Origin: Agromyces sp. Soil535
GTDB lineage: Bacteria; Actinomycetota; Actinomycetes; Actinomycetales; Microbacteriaceae
Length of the DNA: 64,000 nucleotides
Reading direction: 5' to 3'
NCBI RefSeq assembly: GCF_001428255.1
Contig: NZ_LMRW01000023.1
Coordinates: 62,309 to 126,308 of the forward strand
Shown here: positions 9,063-16,354 of the stretch, in pieces
Layout of the letters: every line of letters starts with the position of its first letter
Numbering within the stretch: the stretch's first letter is position 1
The notes under the pieces: generated by a model
Database searches by the model: none
What the model was told of the DNA's origin: nothing
Seen by the model: the letters and a program-made list of their open reading frames with translations, nothing else
Program-made: the position numbers and the translations under genes

Positions 9063-10162
9063 CAAGACTCAAACCGTGGCTTCCCCTCATCGGCATCGGG
9101 GTGTTCGCCGTTCTCCTGCTGGTCGTCGCCCCCGCGGTGCTCTCCATGCATTGGATCAACAACCTCGGAAAGTACTGCTGCTGGGCGATCGCGGCGGTGG
9201 GGATCGGACTGGCCTGGGGCCGAGGCGGAATGCTGGTCTTGGGTCAGGGTGTCTTCTTCGGGCTCGGTGCCTACGCCATGGCGATGCACCTCACGTTGGA
9301 GACCGCGGGGCCCGACAGCCTGCCGGTCTTTATGATCCTGTACGACCCGTCGGCGCCGCTTCCGGCTTTCTGGGAGCCGTTCCGCAGTGACGTGTTCACA
9401 CTCGTGGCCATCGTGCTGCTCCCGGTGATCGTGGCGTCGATTCTCGGCTACGCGCTGTTCAAGCGTCGCGTCAAAGGGGCGTACTTCGCGATCCTGACTC
9501 AGGCGCTCGCTGTGGCGCTGGCCGTCCTGATCAGTTCGACGATCCGGGAGACCGGTGGCGACACGGGGCTCAGCGACTTCAAGTACTTCTTCGGATTCGT
9601 CCTGGACGACGACGCGAACAAGATCATGGTCTTCATGATCGCCGCCGCGCTGCTCATCGTGTGCCTTCTGGTGGTGTGGCAGCTCAACCGCAGCCGTTTC
9701 GGCGAACTGCTGATCGCCACGCGGGATGCGGAGGAGCGCGTTCGGTTTCTCGGCTACGACCCCGCCAACATCAAGCTGGTCGCCTTCGTGGTCGCCGCCG
9801 TGATGGCCAGCATCGCGGGGGCCATGTTCGTCCCCATCGTCGGCATCATCACGCCGGCGGAGATCGGCGCCTCCGCCTCGATCCTGATGATCGCCGGTGT
9901 GGCGCTGGGTGGGCGCGCGTCGCTGTTCGGTCCGGCTCTCGGGGCGATGGCGATTGGATGGGGTCAGTCGAGCCTGGGTTCCAGCTGGCCCAGTGGGTGG
10001 ATCTACATCCTGGGCCTCGTCTTCATCCTGGTGACCCTCTTCCTACCGATGGGATTGTCCTCGCTGTTGGGCAGAGCGAAAAGCTTGGGGTGGCGCTCAC
10101 GCGCAACGCCAACCGCGCCCGCCACCGCCTCGGCACCTGTGCTCGATGAGGTGAAGAAGTGA
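9059..10162 (+). CDS. urtC: Urea ABC transporter permease UrtC
   Basis: UrtC (367 residues) is the second membrane subunit, homologous to LivM. It shows the family segments LGQGVFFGLGAYAMAMHL and a cytoplasmic loop with ATRDAEERVRFLGYDP, which contacts the ATPases. The frame is open well upstream through urtB, but the ATG at 9059 overlaps the urtB stop (ATGA) and starts directly before the first hydrophobic segment. The C-terminus is an Ala/Pro/Thr-rich tail after the last membrane segment. The stop overlaps the urtD start. Confidence 0.93.
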   Translation: MTRLKPWLPLIGIGVFAVLLLVVAPAVLSMHWINNLGKYCCWAIAAVGIGLAWGRGGMLVLGQGVFFGLGAYAMAMHLTLETAGPDSLPVFMILYDPSAPLPAFWEPFRSDVFTLVAIVLLPVIVASILGYALFKRRVKGAYFAILTQALAVALAVLISSTIRETGGDTGLSDFKYFFGFVLDDDANKIMVFMIAAALLIVCLLVVWQLNRSRFGELLIATRDAEERVRFLGYDPANIKLVAFVVAAVMASIAGAMFVPIVGIITPAEIGASASILMIAGVALGGRASLFGPALGAMAIGWGQSSLGSSWPSGWIYILGLVFILVTLFLPMGLSSLLGRAKSLGWRSRATPTAPATASAPVLDEVKK

Positions 10163-10977
10163 CCATGACTGGTTCGCTCGTCGTCACCGATCTGCGCGTC
10201 GAGTTCGATGGATTCGTCGCCGTCGGCGGCGTCTCCTTCGACGCCCACCCCGGCGAGGTCCGATTCCTCATCGGCCCCAACGGCGCCGGCAAAACGACGT
10301 GCATCGACGCCGTCACCGGCTTGTCCAAGGGCTCCGGATCGGTGAAGCTCGGCGACCAGGAGCTGCTGGGCAAGTCCGTCAACAAGATCGTCCGGCTCGG
10401 AGTCGGCCGAACCTTCCAGACCGCGAGCGTCTTCGAGCAGCTCTCGGTTCTGCAGAACCTCGACATCGCGGCAGGGCTCCACCGCTCTTCGCTCTCCCTG
10501 TTGCGTGCCCGACGCGGCGTCGATCCGGCGATCGAGCTGGCGCTGGAGGAGACGGGACTCAGCAAGGAGCGCGAGACGCCCGCAGGCATCCTGTCTCACG
10601 GCCAGAAGCAGTGGTTGGAGATCGGGATGATGCTCGTGCAGGAGCCCCGCGCTCTGCTGCTCGACGAACCCGTCGCCGGTATGAGCCAGGACGAGCGGAC
10701 CGGCACAGGCGAGCTGCTGCAGCGCATCGCCCAGCGCCGCATCGTGCTGGTCGTCGAGCACGACATGGATTTCATGCGCCGTTACGCGTCGCGCGTCACG
10801 GTGCTGCACCAGGGCAAGGTGCTCTCGGAGGGCGCCGTCGCGCAGGTGCAGGCCGACCCCAAGGTGCAGGAGGTCTACCTCGGCACCGCCGGGGCCGCGA
10901 CCACGACCGCCATGCTGGCCGTGGCCGACACGACGACCGCGGTAACGGATACCGCTACGCAAGGGGAGGGGGCCTGA
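10159..10977 (+). CDS. urtD: Urea ABC transporter ATP-binding protein UrtD
   Basis: UrtD is one of two ATPases that power urea import. Walker A (GPNGAGKTT) lies at residues 39-47, the signature motif appears as LSHGQKQ, a UrtD hallmark in place of LSGGQ, and Walker B (LLLDEP) follows near 167-171. The start is a GTG overlapping the urtC stop (GTGA); an ATG two codons on is possible. The last 30 residues are a Thr/Ala-rich tail that goes beyond the usual ABC domain. Confidence 0.93.
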   Translation: MTMTGSLVVTDLRVEFDGFVAVGGVSFDAHPGEVRFLIGPNGAGKTTCIDAVTGLSKGSGSVKLGDQELLGKSVNKIVRLGVGRTFQTASVFEQLSVLQNLDIAAGLHRSSLSLLRARRGVDPAIELALEETGLSKERETPAGILSHGQKQWLEIGMMLVQEPRALLLDEPVAGMSQDERTGTGELLQRIAQRRIVLVVEHDMDFMRRYASRVTVLHQGKVLSEGAVAQVQADPKVQEVYLGTAGAATTTAMLAVADTTTAVTDTATQGEGA

Positions 10978-10978
10978 A

Positions 10979-11665
10979 GTGCTCGAGTTGAACGATATCC
11001 AGGCCGGCTACGGACGCACGCTCGTGCTGCACGGCGTGACGCTGCCCGACTCCGACAAGGTGGTCGCCGTGCTCGGCCACAACGGCGCCGGAAAAACGAC
11101 GCTGCTGCGCGTCGCGATCGGACTTATCAAGCCGCGCAGCGGCCATGTGATCTTCGACGGCGAGGACGTGACAGTGCTGCCACCCAACAAGCGCGTCGCG
11201 CGCGGCATGGCATACGTGCCGCAGGGCCAGCAGTCGTTCTCGCAGCTCACGACGATGGAGAACCTGCAGCTCGTCGCCGACGGCCGCAAGCGGGGCAAGT
11301 TGCTCATCGAGCAGCAGCTTTCGCGCTTCCCCGCCCTGGAGAAGTTCGCCACCCGCAAGGCCGGCCTGCTCTCGGGCGGCCAGCGTCAGCAGCTCGCGAT
11401 CGCCCGGGCGCTCATCACCGAGCCGAAGATGCTCATCCTCGACGAGCCGACCGAGGGCATTCAGCCGACGATCGTCGCCGAGATCGAGCACACGGTGATG
11501 CAGCTCGCGAGCGAGGGCCTTTCCGTGCTGCTCGTCGAGCAGCACATCGGCTTCGCGCTGGAGGCCGCGGACAAGTACCTCGTGCTCGCGAGCGGCTTCG
11601 CGTCGAGCACCGGCGAAGGCGGAGCATCCGCGGCCGAAGGCGTGCGCGCGGCAATGGCGATCTAA
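10979..11665 (+). CDS. urtE: Urea ABC transporter ATP-binding protein UrtE
   Basis: UrtE (228 residues) is the second ATPase of the urea importer, homologous to LivF. Walker A is GHNGAGKTT (33-41), the signature LSGGQRQQ is near 131-138 and Walker B LILDEPTEGIQP near 152-163; the EGIQP piece is typical of UrtE. It starts with GTG one base after the urtD stop. The C-terminus has a short Gly/Ser/Ala-rich tail. No clear hairpin follows within the next 130 bases, so readthrough into the NCS1 permease is possible. Confidence 0.93.
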   Translation: MLELNDIQAGYGRTLVLHGVTLPDSDKVVAVLGHNGAGKTTLLRVAIGLIKPRSGHVIFDGEDVTVLPPNKRVARGMAYVPQGQQSFSQLTTMENLQLVADGRKRGKLLIEQQLSRFPALEKFATRKAGLLSGGQRQQLAIARALITEPKMLILDEPTEGIQPTIVAEIEHTVMQLASEGLSVLLVEQHIGFALEAADKYLVLASGFASSTGEGGASAAEGVRAAMAI

Positions 11666-11739
11666 CTAGCGTCCGAGGATCGGAGGCATCAGAGGCAGCC
11701 CGAGCGGGAATGGGGGTCCAAAACGCTGTCTGCGCGCAA

Positions 11740-11754
11740 TGTGTCGGAAACACA
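11740..11754. promoter_or_regulatory. Inverted repeat upstream of the NCS1 permease (possible operator)
   Basis: TGTGT-CGGAA-ACACA forms a perfect inverted repeat 46 bp before the GTG of the NCS1 permease. Two TetR-family genes at the end of the same transcription unit are obvious candidates for binding it. TetR operators are usually longer than this, so it may be only the core of the site, or unrelated. Confidence 0.35.
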
Positions 11755-11799
11755 GTGCGGCGACAATGAGCCCAACGTGCGAGGCGCAGGGAGTGCGAC

Positions 11800-13506
11800 G
11801 TGGCGAGGGCAGACAACGCGCGGGCAGCCGCCGAGGACAGCCTCGAGGACTATGCCTTCCGCTACGTTCCGCGGACGTTCCGGCGCTGGAGCGCCGGCTC
11901 GATCGGGGTCACCGCCCTCGGCTCGATCGCCTTCCTCGCCGATTTCTCGATCGGGGCCAGCGTCGGGATCGAGCACGGAACGAACAACGCCGTGCTCGGC
12001 ATCCTGTTCGCGTCGGTCACCATCTTCATCGTCGGCCTGCCCATCGCGTATTACGCCGCTCGCTACAACCTCGATTTGGATCTGATCGCGCGCGGGTCGG
12101 GGTTCGGCTACTACGGCTCGTCGATCACGACCGTGATCTTCGCCGTGTTCACGTGTATCTTCTTCGCCCTCGAGGGGGCGATCATGGCGCAGGGGCTCCA
12201 CATCGCGGTCGCTATCCCGCTCCCGATCGGCTACCTCATCTCCACCGTGGTGGTGATCCCGATCGTGATCTACGGGATGCGCGCGCTCGAGCGCCTGCAA
12301 TTCTGGACCACACCGCTGTGGCTCGCGCTCGCTCTGCTGCCGCTGCTCTGGGTGATCGTGTCCGACCCCGATGCGGTGAGCGCGTTCGTCGCGTTCACGG
12401 GCGCGTCCGACGGCGCCGTCAGGTTCGAGGCGATCGTCGCGAGTGCCGCCGTCTGCTTCGCGCTGACGCCGCAGCTGGCCGAGCAGATCGACGTGATCCG
12501 GGCGATGCCGCCGCGCACGCGCTTGAATCGGCGGTCATGGTGGGCCTCGCTCTTGTTCGCGGGGCCCGGCTGGGTGCTCTTCAGCGGCATCAAGCAGGTC
12601 ATCGGCGTCTTCCTCGCGGTCTACCTCATCACCCGCGTCGACCCGGATCTCGGCCAGCAGGCCGCCGAGCCGGTCCGCCAGTTCATCGCCCTCTACGAAT
12701 CGATCATGCCGGAGTGGCTGGCGATCGGGTTGGCGCTCGTTCTCGTCGTCGTCGCCCAGGTCAAGATCAACGTCACTAACGCATACTCCGGGTCGCTGGC
12801 GTGGTCGAACGTGTACACCCGGCTCACCAAGACCTACCCGGGCAGATCGATCTTCATCTTCTTCAACCTCGCCATCGCGCTCGCGCTGATGTGGATGGAC
12901 GTCTTCAGTCTCATCAGCTTCGTGCTCAGCCTCTACGCGAACGTCGTGATGGCGTGGCTGGTCACGATCGCCACCGATATTGCGATCAACAAGCATTTGC
13001 TGCACATGTCGCCGATCTACCCCGAGTTCCGTCGCGGCATGCTGCGCGATTGGAATCCGGTCGGCCTCGTGTCGGTCGGCCTGGCGTCGCTCCTGTCACT
13101 GGCGGCGTTCGGGGGCCTGTTCGGCGAAGGGCTGCGGCCGTTCTCGGTGCTGATCGCCATAGGCGTCGCGGTGATCACGACCCCGCTCATGGCAGTGGCC
13201 ACGGGCGGCAGATATTACCTGCGACGCCAGACGGATGGCATCGCCTCGCCGATACTCGATGCCGACGGCAACCCGTCCGGGGACCGGCTGCGCTGCCATG
13301 TCACTGGTTACACATTCGAGCGTCCGGATATGCTGGCATCGGCGGAGCGCGGGGCTCATGGCGAGACGCAGTATGTGTCGTCACTGGCGCTGACGCTAGA
13401 CGACTCGGATCATTATGTGCTGCCTGCCGAGCCGACGTCGCGGCGGGACCATCCGCCAGGGCGGACGGCCGAAGAGACCAGACGGCCGAAGGGAAGGGGC
13501 GGATGA
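11800..13506 (+). CDS. NCS1-family nucleobase/allantoin-type permease
   Basis: This 568-residue protein looks like a twelve-helix NCS1 permease, which imports nucleobases, hydantoins or allantoin by cation symport. The opening (FRYVPRTFRRWS) and the long hydrophobic middle fit the group. The GTG start follows AGGGAG. After the last membrane helix there is a soluble tail of about 85 residues with CHVTGYTFERPDM. As far as I recall, some actinobacterial NCS1 proteins carry a Cys-rich module at this place with a Cys-x-x-Cys pattern before (F/Y)ExxDM. Here nearly all the cysteines are replaced. The downstream gene's ATG overlaps the stop. Confidence 0.8.
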   Translation: MARADNARAAAEDSLEDYAFRYVPRTFRRWSAGSIGVTALGSIAFLADFSIGASVGIEHGTNNAVLGILFASVTIFIVGLPIAYYAARYNLDLDLIARGSGFGYYGSSITTVIFAVFTCIFFALEGAIMAQGLHIAVAIPLPIGYLISTVVVIPIVIYGMRALERLQFWTTPLWLALALLPLLWVIVSDPDAVSAFVAFTGASDGAVRFEAIVASAAVCFALTPQLAEQIDVIRAMPPRTRLNRRSWWASLLFAGPGWVLFSGIKQVIGVFLAVYLITRVDPDLGQQAAEPVRQFIALYESIMPEWLAIGLALVLVVVAQVKINVTNAYSGSLAWSNVYTRLTKTYPGRSIFIFFNLAIALALMWMDVFSLISFVLSLYANVVMAWLVTIATDIAINKHLLHMSPIYPEFRRGMLRDWNPVGLVSVGLASLLSLAAFGGLFGEGLRPFSVLIAIGVAVITTPLMAVATGGRYYLRRQTDGIASPILDADGNPSGDRLRCHVTGYTFERPDMLASAERGAHGETQYVSSLALTLDDSDHYVLPAEPTSRRDHPPGRTAEETRRPKGRGG

Positions 13507-14072
13507 TGGCGGAGGGGGTGGATACTCCGACCGCGATCCTTGCCAACGCCGCCGCGGCTCTGCGCGAGAATCCGTTCGACGAGATCTCGTACCGCACCCT
13601 CGGCGACGCGGTCGGCGTGTCGGAGAGAACTGTCTACCGTCACTTCCCGACGAGATCGCATCTCCTGGAGGGCGTCGCGGGGTGGATCGAGTCCACCGAG
13701 TTCCCGTTGCCCCCTTTTGTCACGATCCTGCAGTTCCAGGAGGCGTCCCGCGCCCGGTTCCGCGCCTTCGATTCGTCGCCGGCGTTCGCCTTCGTGTGTG
13801 CGCGCGCGGCATCCATCTCACCTACCGGAGAATTGGAAGCCACTTTCTTCACACGCGCCCTGGTGGCGATGCTCGCGACGAATCACCCCTCGGTGAACGA
13901 ACGCGATCTGCGCCGCGTGGCAGCCACGCTGCGCTATTTCGCGTCGGCCCAGTTCTGGGCTCGCATGCGGACGGGCTTCGAGATGAGCGCGCCGGAAATC
14001 TCGGATGTCTTCGATCGCACTGTCGTCCAGGCACTGAGTGGCCTTCCCACCCTGTCGCGGACATCGAGATGA
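13503..14072 (+). CDS. TetR/AcrR-family transcriptional regulator
   Basis: This 189-residue regulator has an N-terminal helix-turn-helix (ISYRTLGDAVGVSERTVYRHFPTRSHLLEG, about residues 26-55) of the TetR type. The C-terminal ligand domain is divergent. The ATG overlaps the stop of the NCS1 permease (ATGA) and is followed by a second ATG, so start choice shifts by only one codon. Coupling to the permease suggests control of that gene in response to the imported compound or a product of it. A second TetR gene follows in the same direction. Confidence 0.82.
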   Translation: MMAEGVDTPTAILANAAAALRENPFDEISYRTLGDAVGVSERTVYRHFPTRSHLLEGVAGWIESTEFPLPPFVTILQFQEASRARFRAFDSSPAFAFVCARAASISPTGELEATFFTRALVAMLATNHPSVNERDLRRVAATLRYFASAQFWARMRTGFEMSAPEISDVFDRTVVQALSGLPTLSRTSR

Positions 14073-14103
14073 ATCGCTCCTCCTCGCGAGCGCGGCCGTG
14101 ACG

Positions 14104-14691
14104 ATGTCCGTCACTTCCGAACCCGATGACCGTTCGACGAGCGACGTCAACCGCACCCAGGAGGCGATCCTCGCCGCCTACGCCGAGCTGATCGAAGAGC
14201 TCGGCACCGACGACGTGTCGTTCCGGCTGATCGCGAGACGTGCGGGGGTCGGCGAGCGCACGATCTTTCGCAACTATGCGACAAGGGTCGATCTGCTGCT
14301 CGCAACGGCGGCATGGATCGAGCGCAGGATCTTCCCGCGGCAGGACTCCCCGAGCATCTTCGACATGCCTCTCACGATTCGGGCGGCGATGGAGTCGTAC
14401 GACCATCGCCCGGAACTGGCGCACGTCGTGGCCGAGACCACGATGCGAGGGATCGGCGGTGCCGCGCCCAGCCCCCGGCGGGCGATGCTCGAGGAGATGA
14501 TCGATGCCGAGATCTCTGCGCTCGGAGACGCTGAGCGCAGGGCGATCGTTGCGGCCCTGGCTCACCTCGATTCGGCTGCGACGTGGGTCACCTTCCGTCG
14601 GGAGTTCGGTATGACCCGCAGCGACATCGCCGACGCTGCAGCGTGGGCGGCGGAGGCGGTGCTCGATCCGATACGCTCCCGCGTCGGCTGA
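14104..14691 (+). CDS. TetR/AcrR-family transcriptional regulator (second of a tandem pair)
   Basis: This is a 195-residue TetR-type regulator with the helix-turn-helix VSFRLIARRAGVGERTIFRNYATR near residues 39-62. The preceding TetR gene shows the same layout, and the two recognition helices (SERTVYRHF and GERTIFRNY) are similar but not equal, so the pair looks like an old tandem duplication. A GTG six bases upstream is an alternative start. No ligand is known. It ends the NCS1 transcription unit. Confidence 0.8.
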   Translation: MSVTSEPDDRSTSDVNRTQEAILAAYAELIEELGTDDVSFRLIARRAGVGERTIFRNYATRVDLLLATAAWIERRIFPRQDSPSIFDMPLTIRAAMESYDHRPELAHVVAETTMRGIGGAAPSPRRAMLEEMIDAEISALGDAERRAIVAALAHLDSAATWVTFRREFGMTRSDIADAAAWAAEAVLDPIRSRVG

Positions 14692-14960
14692 GCCGAGTGA
14701 GTCCTCGACAGTAGGGGAAGGGTGATGCCCAACCTCGGTGGGCGCGCACGCGTGGACGCCGCATCGAGCACTTTTCGCAGCGCATCTAGGATTGTGGTGG
14801 GTCTACGGGAATCTCACTCCCACCAAACTTTGCGCCACCGCGCAGCTCGGTGCTTCGGTTGTGCACGTTCAGGATGTCGACCGTTTGCGGGCGCAATGCG
14901 AGACGCGTGTTAGTGCGCGATGGAGCCGCCGCGATGACGACGCTGCATCGTTCATCGTGT

Positions 14961-16157
14961 TCACTCGTGTTCGGGCAGCAGCGGCGGTGACCAGCCCGGA
15001 TCGCGACCGAGTTGCGCAGCTCGCGCGACGGACGCCGCGCCGAAGCGATCGCGTACCGCGTCAAGCACCGTGTCGAGGCGCACCCCGTCGTCCCAGTCGA
15101 TTGGCAGCTCCGGCTGGAGGCTGTCGGCGCGCGCCAGCAGCGACAGCGAGACGCCGATCAGGGTGATGCCGCGCTCAGCGATCTCGGGCTGCGCGCCGGC
15201 GAGCAGCCCCCGTGCGACGGCGAGCAGCACCGCGGTGCGGTCGGACGCGGAGCGGAGGGTGCGCGATCGGGTGGCCTTCGCGAAGTCGCCGTAGCGAAGA
15301 CGCAGCACGACCGTGCGGCACACCCGGTCCCCATCGCGGAGGCGGCGGGCGAGCCGATCGACGATCTGGGTGAGGATGAGGTCCAGTTCGTCGGCCGGGC
15401 GCGGGCGGCTGCCGAGCGCGCGCTGAGAGCCGATGGAGCCGCGGCGGCGCGTGGTGTCAACCGGGCGCGGGTCCCGTAGCCGGGCCAGCGCGTGCAGATG
15501 CGCGCCGGTCGCCTTGCCGAGCAGCTTCTCCGCGGTCGCGGCTTCGAGCTCGGCCAGTTGCCCGACAGTGCGAATGCCGAGCCGATGCAGTTTCTCGGCG
15601 GTCACGGCACCGACTCCCCACAACCGTTCTACCGGCAGCGGGAGCAGGAACGCCTGCTCCCGCTCGGGCTCGACCACCAGCAGCCCGTCGGGCTTGCTGA
15701 CCGCGCTGGCGACCTTGGCGAGGAACTTGGTCCGCGCGATCCCGACCGAGATGGCCAACCCGACCTCCGCACGAACCCGCTCACGCAATCGCACCGCGAT
15801 CTGCTCGGGCGTGCCCGCGATGCGTCGGAGACCCCCGACTTCCAGAAACGCCTCGTCGATGGAAAGCCCCTCCACGAGCGGCGTCGTATCGCGGAAGATC
15901 GCGAACACGGCTCGACTGGCCGCCGAATATGCGTCCATCCGTGGCGCGACGACCACGGCTTCCGGGCACAGGTCGCGCGCCTGCCGGCCGCCCATCGCGG
16001 TGCGCACCCCACGGGCCTTCGCCTCGTAACTCGCCGCCAGCACGACACCACCGCCGACGATAACAGGCCGGCCGCGCAGCTCGGGCGCGTCACGCTGCTC
16101 GACTGAGGCGTAGAACGCGTCGAGATCCGCGTGCAACACGGTCGCCTCGCCCCGCAT
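14961..16157 (-). CDS. dinB: DNA polymerase IV (Y-family translesion polymerase)
   Basis: This 398-residue Y-family polymerase copies damaged templates and is error-prone. Catalytic acidic residues are visible: Asp11 in HADLDAFYASVEQ and Asp100-Glu101 in SIDEAF. The HhH region (ERLWGVGAVTAEKLHRLGIRT) and the little-finger domain follow. The ATG at 16157 is preceded by a strong GGGAGGGCGGG ribosome site; the 29 residues further upstream in frame are not Pol IV-like. No beta-clamp motif is obvious at the C-terminus. It stands alone, convergent with the TetR pair. Confidence 0.93.
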   Translation of the reverse strand: MRGEATVLHADLDAFYASVEQRDAPELRGRPVIVGGGVVLAASYEAKARGVRTAMGGRQARDLCPEAVVVAPRMDAYSAASRAVFAIFRDTTPLVEGLSIDEAFLEVGGLRRIAGTPEQIAVRLRERVRAEVGLAISVGIARTKFLAKVASAVSKPDGLLVVEPEREQAFLLPLPVERLWGVGAVTAEKLHRLGIRTVGQLAELEAATAEKLLGKATGAHLHALARLRDPRPVDTTRRRGSIGSQRALGSRPRPADELDLILTQIVDRLARRLRDGDRVCRTVVLRLRYGDFAKATRSRTLRSASDRTAVLLAVARGLLAGAQPEIAERGITLIGVSLSLLARADSLQPELPIDWDDGVRLDTVLDAVRDRFGAASVARAAQLGRDPGWSPPLLPEHE

Positions 16158-16354
16158 CCCGCCCTCCCACCGATCGCCCGTCCTACGGATCGTCGCACGC
16201 ACCGGGGACACGGGGATGCTCCATTCCCTGGCGTCCCCGGACATTGAGCGAGCTCAATCCCCACCGCGGTCCGCCCTGAGCTCCGGAGAAGCCGTGGAAC
16301 TCACACGAGAAGCCGGCCTGCCGGAATTCCATCTCGGGCTCCGGGGCGTCCAGC

